NCBI GenBank assembly: GCA_945872375.1
Contig: CAMBYR010000008.1
Span: forward strand, 1-20,173
Length of the DNA stretch: 20,173 nt
Direction of reading: 5' to 3'
Origin: an uncultured Blautia sp.
GTDB lineage: Bacteria > Bacillota > Clostridia > Lachnospirales > Lachnospiraceae
Shown: piece by piece, positions 1 through 6,728 of the stretch
Layout: each line of letters opens with the position of its first letter
Numbering within the stretch: the stretch's first letter is position 1
Notes under the pieces: model-generated
The model's input: only the letters and a program-made list of their open reading frames with translations
The model's database searches: none
Told to the model about the DNA's origin: nothing
Made by a program: the position numbers and the translations under genes

Positions 1-50
1 GGGCGGATTAGGGACTTTCACCCATTAGCGACGTGCGCCGCAAGGCGCAC
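1..50 (-). mobile_element. 5' end of a group II intron (probably class IIC), truncated by the window edge
   Basis: Read on the minus strand from base 50, the sequence begins GTGCGCC. This matches the group II 5' consensus GUGYG. It folds with GGCGCAC (33-39) through a short TTGC loop, and about a dozen bases later comes GGGTGAAAGTCCC (complement of 11-23). This order (GUGYGCC, hairpin, GUC, GGGUGARAGUCCC) is the layout I recall for the start of domain I in Oceanobacillus iheyensis-type class IIC introns. The insertion point lies right after a terminator hairpin and its T run (51-82), which is the known target preference of class IIC introns. The reverse transcriptase ORF, domains V-VI and the 3' junction would lie to the left, outside the window. 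The identification is by recalled motif and context, not by a search. Confidence 0.8.
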
Positions 51-82
51 TAAAAGTCCCGGACAGCAGCCATGTCCGGGAC
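51..82 (-). terminator. Rho-independent terminator of the NCS2 permease gene and intron target site
   Basis: A perfect 10-bp stem, GTCCCGGACA (complement of 73-82) with TGTCCGGGAC (complement of 56-65), has a 7-base loop and is followed on the minus strand by TTTTA (51-55). It lies 6 bases beyond the permease stop codon. On the plus strand the same stem is followed by TTTTTT (85-90), so it can act in both directions. The intron begins at the base after TTTTA. Confidence 0.85.
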
Positions 83-88
83 CCTTTT

Positions 89-1543
89 TTATTTCTTTTT
101 TGCCTTTTTCGATGCAAGAATTTCTTCTGCAATCTCCACTTCACTCTTTTCATCCGGCGGAAGCACCACGTTCAGAATAATGGCGATCAGCGCTGCCGGA
201 ACGATTCCGGATCCGCCGAAAATCAGCTCCACTGCTTCCGGAAGCTGAGCCAGAACCGCTGAATTGGAACCAAGACCATATCCAAGGCCAAGAGCCACAG
301 AAACAATGGTGACATTTCTTGGCGTAACCGGCCATTTGGTAATCAGCTGAATACCGCTGACAACGATCGAAGAAAACATCATAACTGCCGCACCGCCCAG
401 AACACTCTGAGGCATAATGGAAATCAGTGCTGCCAGCTTCGGGAACAGTCCGCAGGCAATCAGGAAAATACCGCCTGTCGCAATCGAAAAACGATTCACG
501 ACCTTATTCATTGCCACAAGACCCACGTTCTGACTGAAGGAGGTATTGGGAAGCACGCCAAACAGTGCTGCAAAGGAGGAACCAAGCCCATCACACATAA
601 CACCGCCGGAAAGCTCTTTATCGGTTGCTTCTCTTCCAAGTCCGCCTTCGGTAATACCGGAGATATCACCGACCGTCTCCACAGCCGTTACAACAAACAT
701 GATACAGATCGGAACGATCGCTCTCATGTCAAATACCCATTTTACAGGCATGATCTTCGGTACTGCAAACCAGGAAGCATTCTGAACCTTGCTCCAGTTT
801 AAGACCCATGCTTTCGTCGCTTCTACAACGGCCCCTGTATCATCCGTATAGGTAAAGGTTGTGGGAAGCACCATTCCCATAATGGTAACCAGAATATATC
901 CTGCAATAATGCCGATAAGAATGGAGGAAAAACTGGTAAATCCCTTTGTGCCATGCTTCAGAACAATGATCACGATCAGAACCACTGCTCCGACAAACAG
1001 ATTTTCAAGCGAACCATAATCCTTCGCACTGCTGCCTCCGCCAAAGGATCCGATTCCCACGGAAATCAGAGACAGACCAATTGAGAGAACCACGGTACCC
1101 GTCACAACAGAGGGGAAGAATTTTCTAAGAGGCTTCAGAAAACCTCCCAAAACAGTCTCAAACAGACCTCCGATAAAGGAAGCCGCCATAATGGCTCCAT
1201 AACCGGCAATTCCACTTCCCATGACAACGCCCACACTCCGACAGACACCGATGAATCCGGAGCTGGTTCCCATAACAATGGGAAGCTTTGCACCCACAGG
1301 TCCAATCGTAAAAATCTGAACAAGAGTTACGATTCCTGCCACCAGCATGGCATTCTGAAGAAGAGATACCTGCAGTGCACTTCCGGATTCGATGCCGCAG
1401 ACACCGGTAATGATCAAAAGCGGTGTCAGGTTTCCTACAAACATCGCCAGCACATGCTGCAGTCCCAGGGGAATGGCAAGTTTCAATGGCGGACGCCCGT
1501 CAAGATCATAAGGCGTAGCCGATTTTGTGTTGTTTTTCTCCAT
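89..1543 (-). CDS. NCS2-family nucleobase:cation symporter (uracil/xanthine permease)
   Basis: This 484-residue integral membrane protein probably imports a purine or pyrimidine base with a cation. The N-terminus carries the NCS2 (COG2233) hallmark PLGLQHVLAMFVGN, followed by about 12-14 hydrophobic segments. The substrate-site motif appears as SFSQNVGLVAMNKVVNR, encoded near 490-546. The Q-N-x-G core is intact; the position I expect to be Thr in the family signature is Asn here. The S-F-x-Q-N form is more like xanthine/urate carriers than uracil carriers, so a purine substrate is my preference, but a weak one. The charged C-terminal tail ends in KKAKKK. The start is supported by GAGAGGA eight bases upstream. 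The gene has its own promoter at 1645-1673 and a structured leader, and is followed by a strong terminator. Confidence 0.9.
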   Translation of the reverse strand: MEKNNTKSATPYDLDGRPPLKLAIPLGLQHVLAMFVGNLTPLLIITGVCGIESGSALQVSLLQNAMLVAGIVTLVQIFTIGPVGAKLPIVMGTSSGFIGVCRSVGVVMGSGIAGYGAIMAASFIGGLFETVLGGFLKPLRKFFPSVVTGTVVLSIGLSLISVGIGSFGGGSSAKDYGSLENLFVGAVVLIVIIVLKHGTKGFTSFSSILIGIIAGYILVTIMGMVLPTTFTYTDDTGAVVEATKAWVLNWSKVQNASWFAVPKIMPVKWVFDMRAIVPICIMFVVTAVETVGDISGITEGGLGREATDKELSGGVMCDGLGSSFAALFGVLPNTSFSQNVGLVAMNKVVNRFSIATGGIFLIACGLFPKLAALISIMPQSVLGGAAVMMFSSIVVSGIQLITKWPVTPRNVTIVSVALGLGYGLGSNSAVLAQLPEAVELIFGGSGIVPAALIAIILNVVLPPDEKSEVEIAEEILASKKAKKK

Positions 1544-1570
1544 TTGTATTTCCTCTCTTTCCTTTCATAA

Positions 1571-1594
1571 ATGGTGATACGCAGACATCACCAT
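1571..1594 (-). promoter_or_regulatory. Leader hairpin upstream of the permease gene
   Basis: A perfect 8-bp inverted repeat, ATGGTGAT...ATCACCAT, with an 8-base loop sits between the upstream terminator-like hairpin and the ribosome binding site of the permease. Its role is unknown. It may be part of an attenuation leader or a stabilising 5' structure. Confidence 0.45.
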
Positions 1595-1598
1595 ATGC

Positions 1599-1632
1599 AA
1601 AAAGGAGCGGTACGACTATGTACTGCTCCTTT
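1599..1632 (-). terminator. Terminator-like hairpin in the permease leader (attenuator, or terminator of the CLC gene)
   Basis: On the minus strand AAAGGAGC and GCTCCTTT form an 8-bp stem extended, past one A/C mismatch, by GTAC/GTAC around a 6-base loop. Five T residues (1599-1603) complete a rho-independent terminator. It lies about 47 bases after the CLC stop codon but also downstream of the likely permease start site (about 1638). It could therefore end the CLC transcript, attenuate the permease transcript, or both. I do not recognise a purine riboswitch or a PyrR-binding loop. Confidence 0.65.
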
Positions 1633-1644
1633 GCTGTTACCAGC

Positions 1645-1673
1645 ATTATAAACAATTATGACATTTTCTGCAA
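1645..1673 (-). promoter_or_regulatory. Sigma-A-type promoter for the NCS2 permease
   Basis: On the minus strand there is a -35 TTGCAG (complement of 1668-1673), a 17-base spacer, and a perfect -10 TATAAT (complement of 1645-1650). The predicted start near 1638 gives a leader of about 95 nt containing two hairpins. Confidence 0.7.
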
Positions 1674-1678
1674 GTATT

Positions 1679-2926
1679 TTATACCGCTTTTTCCTTTGCA
1701 TCCAGAATTTCCTGCTTACTGTACAGGCCATAATTTCCGGACAGAAGATAGCTGACTGCTGCCGCCAGTAAGAACCACTGAATTCCGTTTCCGCCAAACA
1801 GTTCCAATCCCAGAAGAACGGAGGTTACGGGACAGTTTGTTACTCCGCAGAAAAGTCCCACCATTCCAATCATGGCTCCAAAAGAAGGGGAAAGCCCCAG
1901 AAGTCCTGCTGCCACACAGCCAAACGTAGAACCAATAAAGAGTGTGGGAACGATCTCACCGCCCTTGAATCCCGCTTCCAGCGTAAGCGCCGTAAAAAGC
2001 ATTTTCAGGAGGAACGCTTCCGGCCTTGCCTGTCCTGACACTGCTTCCTCGATCACACGCTCACCCACACTGAGGTAATCTCCTGTCCGGAGGATCACTG
2101 CGAGGGCTACTACCAGACAGCCTCCGACGAAAATCCTGACATAATGACTTTTAAAATAATGTTCATACAGCTTCCCGAATTTATGGAGACAGATGCAGAA
2201 TAACATACTGACCAGAGCACATCCCACTGCCAGAATGCACACCTTTCCGCCTGTAAGAAAATCAAAATTCACAGGAAAACCACTGACCTGAAAATGCATA
2301 TGTCCCACATGAAAATAATTGGAAACTGCCAGTGCAGATAAGGATGCCACAGCGCAGGGAACCAGAACCGAATAATGCATGATTCCCACACTGACAACTT
2401 CCATGGAAAAGATTGCTGCTGTAACGGGTGTTCCAAACAATGCAGAAAAGCAGGCGCTCATGCCGCACATGGTAAACACATGCATGGTTTTTTCGTCTGC
2501 CTTTGCCCATCTTCCAAGCTGCTGGGCAATACTTCCCCCCATCTGAAGAGCAGCCCCTTCACGCCCTGCACTTCCGCCGCAGAGATGGGTCAGCACAGTT
2601 CCGGCAAAAATAGCCGGTGCAACACGAGCCGGAATCCTGCTTTTCGTTCGTACGGACAAAAGCACCCGATTGGTTCCCCGGTGTCTTCGAAGTCCTGCTG
2701 AATGGTAGATCACAACGATCAGCAATCCCGAAAACGGAAGCCCGAACAGCAGATAAGGATAGGTTTCTCTAAGCCCGCAGGCTGTTTTCATGGCATAGGC
2801 AAACGCCGTTCCAAACAGACCCACCGTCACACCCACCACAAGGCCCACCAGCAGCCATTTTAAGAAAACAGCCATATAATATCCTGTCATTTTTGTAATT
2901 TTCGTTATGTTCTTCAGCTTTCCCAT
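1679..2926 (-). CDS. CLC-family anion channel/antiporter, possibly the fluoride-type (CLC-F) branch
   Basis: This 415-residue polytopic membrane protein has about ten hydrophobic helices. The CLC fingerprint GREGAALQMGG contains the conserved gating Glu (canonical GREGP), and GFKGGEIVPTLFIG corresponds to the GxFxP region. The first selectivity motif GSGIP is absent; that region reads RHRGTNRVLLSV. The G-T-N and GFKGGE forms resemble what I recall of CLC-F fluoride/proton antiporters more than classical chloride CLCs, and the short length without CBS domains also fits. Substrate is therefore open. The start is supported by GAGGGTGGA upstream. The alternative Met at residue 13 has no ribosome site. 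The gene lies 124 bases beyond the response-regulator gene. No fluoride riboswitch is visible in front of it. Confidence 0.85.
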   Translation of the reverse strand: MGKLKNITKITKMTGYYMAVFLKWLLVGLVVGVTVGLFGTAFAYAMKTACGLRETYPYLLFGLPFSGLLIVVIYHSAGLRRHRGTNRVLLSVRTKSRIPARVAPAIFAGTVLTHLCGGSAGREGAALQMGGSIAQQLGRWAKADEKTMHVFTMCGMSACFSALFGTPVTAAIFSMEVVSVGIMHYSVLVPCAVASLSALAVSNYFHVGHMHFQVSGFPVNFDFLTGGKVCILAVGCALVSMLFCICLHKFGKLYEHYFKSHYVRIFVGGCLVVALAVILRTGDYLSVGERVIEEAVSGQARPEAFLLKMLFTALTLEAGFKGGEIVPTLFIGSTFGCVAAGLLGLSPSFGAMIGMVGLFCGVTNCPVTSVLLGLELFGGNGIQWFLLAAAVSYLLSGNYGLYSKQEILDAKEKAV

Positions 2927-2967
2927 GAACTTTCCACCCTCTTATATATGTTCTTCGAAACGCAAGG

Positions 2968-2998
2968 CAGCGCTGCAGCCTTCTGGCAGCAGCGCCAT
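2968..2998 (-). terminator. GC-rich hairpin between the response regulator and CLC genes
   Basis: On the minus strand GCGCTGC and GCAGCGC form a 7-bp stem, continued after a T/T mismatch by GCC/GGC with an AGAA loop. Only TTGCGTTT follows, not a clean T run, so it is at best a weak terminator for the long operon. I see no convincing promoter in the remaining intergenic bases (2927-3050). Confidence 0.35.
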
Positions 2999-3050
2999 AC
3001 CTTATTCCGTCCGTATTCTACATCTTTTCACAGGAAACCGCAATAGATTT

Positions 3051-4286
3051 TTATTCTGATTCCTTTTCCTTAGACAGGGAATGCCCATATGTTTTTTTAT
3101 AGAGATTATATAAATAATGCCAGTCCGAATACCCTACCATCTCTGAAATCTCATATATTTTCAGATCACTGTTCAGGTACAGATTTCTTGCCTGTTCCAT
3201 TCTCAGCCGCGTCACATAGGAAACAAATTTTTCATTCATGGTTTCCTTAAAAATCCTGCTGAAATAATTTTTGCTGACACCGATTTTATCGGCTACCATT
3301 CCAAGTGAAAGTTCTGGGTTTCCCAGATTTTCCTCAATAAATCGAAGTGCCTGCTGCATCTCTTTTTTCAAACTTCCCTGACCGGCACTGCCTCCGGCAA
3401 ACAATATTTTCTGCAATTTGGGATTCGCCTGTCCGCATAGTTCCGCTGCCTGTGTATACTGGTCAGACAACTTTCCCATCCCCTGCTCAAATTCACTGAC
3501 TCCCGCCACTGCATCCATCTCGTAATACAGTTTTAGAAAGGTGAATCCTGACTGAAGATTTTGATAAATTTCCGTTTCCGCTTTCTGAACTGTCTCCTTT
3601 TCCGACTTCCAGGCAATCACCGCATACTCCCTGTAATTCATTCGGAATACCTCATATTCTCTCTGCTTTCCCAGTATTTCACCTAAAATATTTCCCATTG
3701 AAAACTGGAACAAATTCAGATCTTCTTCAAATAACCTGCTAAGGCATTCCCTGTAATGATATATCTTCACGACGATTACCAGAACATTTCTGCATTCCCA
3801 TACTTCCCGTTCTTCCGTCGAAAAATCGAAAGAAGTTCCCCGCTCCCCAAGGAGCAGTTTCTGGAGATATTCTTTTCGCCCTGCCTCCGTTTTCTCTTCC
3901 ACCGGCTCCGATTCTTTTCTTTTCTTCAAAACCTGAAGAACCGATTCCACAATGTCGCCCGGCATCATCGTAGGCTTAAACAGATAATCGTTAGCTCCAA
4001 GCTTCATAGCACTTCTAACCAGGTCAAACTCATTATAGCTGCTAAGAACAATAATAGCGGGATTCCACCCTTTTTCAAAAACTTTTTCAATCAATTCCAA
4101 GCCACTGATTCCGGACATCCGAATATCCGTCATCAACAGATCCACAGGATGCCCTTCCAGAAATTCCACGGCTTCCTCACCAGAAGATGCCTGAAATACC
4201 TGAATATCATAATCTTCCCAGTCAATACTGTCTGCCACTGCCTGCCGGGCAAACGCTTCATCATCCACAATCAGCATCTGTCGCAT
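3051..4286 (-). CDS. Response regulator with AraC-type DNA-binding domain (YesN-like)
   Basis: This 411-residue protein is the output partner of the adjacent sensor kinase. The N-terminal receiver domain (about 1-120) has the acidic pair D8-D9, phosphoacceptor D54 in LLMTDIRMSG, S82 and K104 in YLFKP. A poorly conserved linker follows. The C-terminal AraC helix-turn-helix pair occupies about 310-405, with LSLGMVADKIGVSKNYFSRI as the first helix-turn-helix and an IYEISEMVGYSDWHYLYNLY region as the second. At 411 residues it is shorter than many YesN proteins because the linker is compact. The ATG immediately follows the kinase TAG stop, with AAGGGA as ribosome site, which suggests translational coupling. 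It probably activates the sugar-transport operon, likely through the repeated sites at 12006-12049. Confidence 0.93.
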   Translation of the reverse strand: MRQMLIVDDEAFARQAVADSIDWEDYDIQVFQASSGEEAVEFLEGHPVDLLMTDIRMSGISGLELIEKVFEKGWNPAIIVLSSYNEFDLVRSAMKLGANDYLFKPTMMPGDIVESVLQVLKKRKESEPVEEKTEAGRKEYLQKLLLGERGTSFDFSTEEREVWECRNVLVIVVKIYHYRECLSRLFEEDLNLFQFSMGNILGEILGKQREYEVFRMNYREYAVIAWKSEKETVQKAETEIYQNLQSGFTFLKLYYEMDAVAGVSEFEQGMGKLSDQYTQAAELCGQANPKLQKILFAGGSAGQGSLKKEMQQALRFIEENLGNPELSLGMVADKIGVSKNYFSRIFKETMNEKFVSYVTRLRMEQARNLYLNSDLKIYEISEMVGYSDWHYLYNLYKKTYGHSLSKEKESE

Positions 4287-6044
4287 CTAAACATCCCTTT
4301 CAGCTTCCATTAAAGGCATTTCCATAATCACAGTTGTCCCCTGTCCTACTTCACTTTTTATTTCCAATCTTCCATTTTCCCCAAAATTTAAGTGCAGGCG
4401 CTCTCTGACATTTGTTAATCCGATTCCTGTCAGCTTATCAAATCCCTGATAGTCAAAACCTTTTCCATTATCGTAAACAGTAATCCTCATGATTAGATTT
4501 TTCGATATACAGGAAAGCAGAATTCTGTTGTTCCCGGCCTGTTTATCAAATGCATGCAGCAGGGCATTTTCCACAATCGGCTGCAAGATCATTTTGGGGA
4601 CCAGACAGTGCCGACATGCGTCTTCAATATCATATTTCATCTTCACACTGCATGCATATCGGATACTCTGAATATAGATATAATCTTCAATAAATCTCAG
4701 CTCATCCTCCAGAGGAACCATATCCAGCGTATTCCTGAAACTGTACTCCAGAATCTTTGTCAGCGCCACGATACTTTCCGCAATTCCCATCTGTTTTTCT
4801 GCAATCGCCTGCCATTTGATGGTATTCAGCGTATTATAAAGAAAATGAGAATTGATCTTCGCATTCAGAGCCATCATTTCCATTCTGGTCTTGTCATGCT
4901 CCTTCTGGATATTCTCCTTCATCAGCATATCCACTTCCTGAATCATGGTATTAAAACCGGAAACTAATTCCGACAGCTCCGGCATCTGAGGCTGCTCTAC
5001 CTGAATATCAAAATTACCTCTGCTGATCTCACCCATACTTTTGATCAGTGTCACTACTGGCTTTGTAATGCTGTGAGAAAGGCTCAGAGAAAAACCTGCT
5101 GCACATAAAAGGCAAACTAAAAAAATCAGGATCCAGGTCGTCTGTATCTTTTGCAGTTCCTCACGGAGCATAGAATCCCCATTTACCTGTATCAGTTTCC
5201 ACCCCATTTTTCCAAGTGATTCTGCTTTCAGGAAAGACGGCATATCCTTTTGGGATACACTCTGGCAGAGATCACCCAATTGATACACGCCGTAGCTTAC
5301 CTCCGATACCTGTTTTCCCGCATTTTCTTTTTCCGGAGCATAGATCAGATTTCCTTCTGCATCCACGACAAAAGCAAAGTCCTCTTCCGTCATCTCCACA
5401 TATTCCATGGCCTCCCGCATTTTTTCATATGCAATATCGATCTGAACCAGGCCAATGGATTCACTTTCTGTATAACGGTTGAGGTAAATCATGACGCTGA
5501 TCATATAGGGCGCGCTGGAGGTTCCGCCAATATGCCGGTACAGTGCCTGATGGGGCGGCACGATTTCCCTTCTTCCCTCCTGCTCCCGGGAAAGGCTGAT
5601 GTTCATTTCCTTCAGATATATTTCCCTGTCCCAGTCGCTGTTGGAGGTAAATGTATTTCCATCAAAATCCACAAGATAAATATTGTCGATCATTTCATTG
5701 GAAATACTGATATTGATCAGCCGGGAATTCACTTCCTTATTCAGCAGCATTCTCTCATAAGAATCTTTTTGTGAGTACCCTGAAAAATCATCCGAAAGCA
5801 CCGCAAGTCCCAGAACCTGGCTGGATACATAATCCACCTGACGCATCAGCGCCTTCACATTGGATGTCATGGTTTCCCGGTTATTTTCCTGAAAAATCTC
5901 CACTTTTTCCCGGTAAAAATCTCTCATATATCCATAATAAAGAACGAAAATGATCAGGCTGGATAAAAGAGGCGTCAAAAGCATTGCCAAAGCAATTTTC
6001 CTGCTTAAAGACATTTTCTCTACTTTTTTCTTCAGCTTTTTCAT
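4287..6044 (-). CDS. Sensor histidine kinase, YesM-like (HisKA_7TM-independent, His_kinase family)
   Basis: This 585-residue membrane kinase has TM1 at about 16-38, an extracellular Cache-like sensor region (about 40-300), TM2 at about 303-322, a HAMP region (about 323-375), then the YesM-type kinase core. The phospho-accepting His is H400 in KINSHFLYNTLNTIKW; the family usually has N-P-H-F, here N-S-H-F. The N box is LQPIVENALLHAF (N493), the G1 box is DNGKGF and the G2 region is TGIGLTNVRERL. The ATG at 6044 is preferred over a GTG four codons upstream because AAGGTGGGG sits upstream at usable spacing. Being the penultimate gene of the sugar operon, it probably senses an extracellular sugar or the binding-protein complex and phosphorylates the YesN-like regulator. 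Confidence 0.92.
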   Translation of the reverse strand: MKKLKKKVEKMSLSRKIALAMLLTPLLSSLIIFVLYYGYMRDFYREKVEIFQENNRETMTSNVKALMRQVDYVSSQVLGLAVLSDDFSGYSQKDSYERMLLNKEVNSRLINISISNEMIDNIYLVDFDGNTFTSNSDWDREIYLKEMNISLSREQEGRREIVPPHQALYRHIGGTSSAPYMISVMIYLNRYTESESIGLVQIDIAYEKMREAMEYVEMTEEDFAFVVDAEGNLIYAPEKENAGKQVSEVSYGVYQLGDLCQSVSQKDMPSFLKAESLGKMGWKLIQVNGDSMLREELQKIQTTWILIFLVCLLCAAGFSLSLSHSITKPVVTLIKSMGEISRGNFDIQVEQPQMPELSELVSGFNTMIQEVDMLMKENIQKEHDKTRMEMMALNAKINSHFLYNTLNTIKWQAIAEKQMGIAESIVALTKILEYSFRNTLDMVPLEDELRFIEDYIYIQSIRYACSVKMKYDIEDACRHCLVPKMILQPIVENALLHAFDKQAGNNRILLSCISKNLIMRITVYDNGKGFDYQGFDKLTGIGLTNVRERLHLNFGENGRLEIKSEVGQGTTVIMEMPLMEAERDV

Positions 6045-6086
6045 CCGGATCCCCACCTTTTTCTCAGACTGTCCTCATATCTCAGA

Positions 6087-6728
6087 TTATGTTTTCCAAT
6101 GGAAAAAATCGTCATAATCCATTATAGCATGAGAAACCGGTAATCCAAACTCCTTTTTCAGCTCTTTTTCCGTCATAATCGGATCATACATACTGTCCGG
6201 ATATCTGGCAGAGGTAGTAAGCCGAATAATTCTTCCCTGAACCACCTGCAGAATGCAATTAAAGAACAGCTTCTGTTCCCTCGTCACCCAGCAGAGATAG
6301 CATCCGTCCTCCCTGATCCACTTTTTCAGAATCGCAAAAATATGTTTTTCCCTGGCAGGAATTCTTTCGTAAACGGAAATTCCTTCGGTATGTTTCAGCC
6401 TTTCGTACATCTCCTCCAGATATTCATCAATATCCTTCCGGAAAATTTCCGGCTTCTGAAGTTCCTGATCATATGCCCGCACACCATCCATGGAATACAC
6501 CCGGATTTCATCAGCCCAGGGAAACTCTTCCAGCATATTCTCCCTTTTTTTCAGAACATCCGGAGTAATCGAAATCTCTTCCCCACTGTCAGAAACAGCA
6601 CGAATTCCCGTTTCCTTTACAAGGATATGAAGGATTTTCTGAGGAGGAAGAATCCTGTCCAATACCTTCTGAAGATTCACCCAGATTTCCGGTTCCAGAT
6701 CCTCGGTTATAAGATTTCTGTCAAGCAT
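6087..6728 (-). CDS. Conserved-looking protein of unknown function in the GH35/sugar-transport operon
   Basis: I do not recognise this 213-residue protein. It is soluble, acidic to neutral, and has no signal peptide or membrane segment. The first part is mixed alpha/beta (DRILPPQKILHILVKETGIR). A charged helical middle (RKDIDEYLEEMYERLKH) follows, then an aromatic-rich segment with GCYLCWVTREQKLFFNCILQ, and the C-terminus is HAIMDYDDFFHWKT. The ATG overlaps the GH35 stop codon by 8 bases (ATGCTTGA) and has a strong AGGAGGGG site inside the GH35 coding end, so an upstream in-frame ATG at 6803 is unlikely. Position between the glycosidase and the sensor kinase implies a role in the same sugar response, but no function can be assigned. 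Confidence 0.8.
   Translation of the reverse strand: MLDRNLITEDLEPEIWVNLQKVLDRILPPQKILHILVKETGIRAVSDSGEEISITPDVLKKRENMLEEFPWADEIRVYSMDGVRAYDQELQKPEIFRKDIDEYLEEMYERLKHTEGISVYERIPAREKHIFAILKKWIREDGCYLCWVTREQKLFFNCILQVVQGRIIRLTTSARYPDSMYDPIMTEKELKKEFGLPVSHAIMDYDDFFHWKT

Noticed and set aside
11..88. Riboswitch-like arrangement on the plus strand, where an outer helix (GGGACTTT with AAAGTCCC) shares bases with a terminator stem
   Set aside because: No plus-strand gene follows, and the minus-strand reading explains the bases better as a permease terminator followed by a group II intron 5' end. The outer pairing is a by-product of GTCCC occurring in both parts.
1544..1678. Purine riboswitch or PyrR-binding loop before the permease
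   Set aside because: Neither the purine aptamer core nor the PyrR loop consensus is visible; only two simple hairpins are present.
2927..3050. Possible fluoride riboswitch or LexA box upstream of the CLC gene
   Set aside because: The conserved fluoride-aptamer segments are not present, and the GAAC-like bases near 2955 do not form a proper inverted LexA site.
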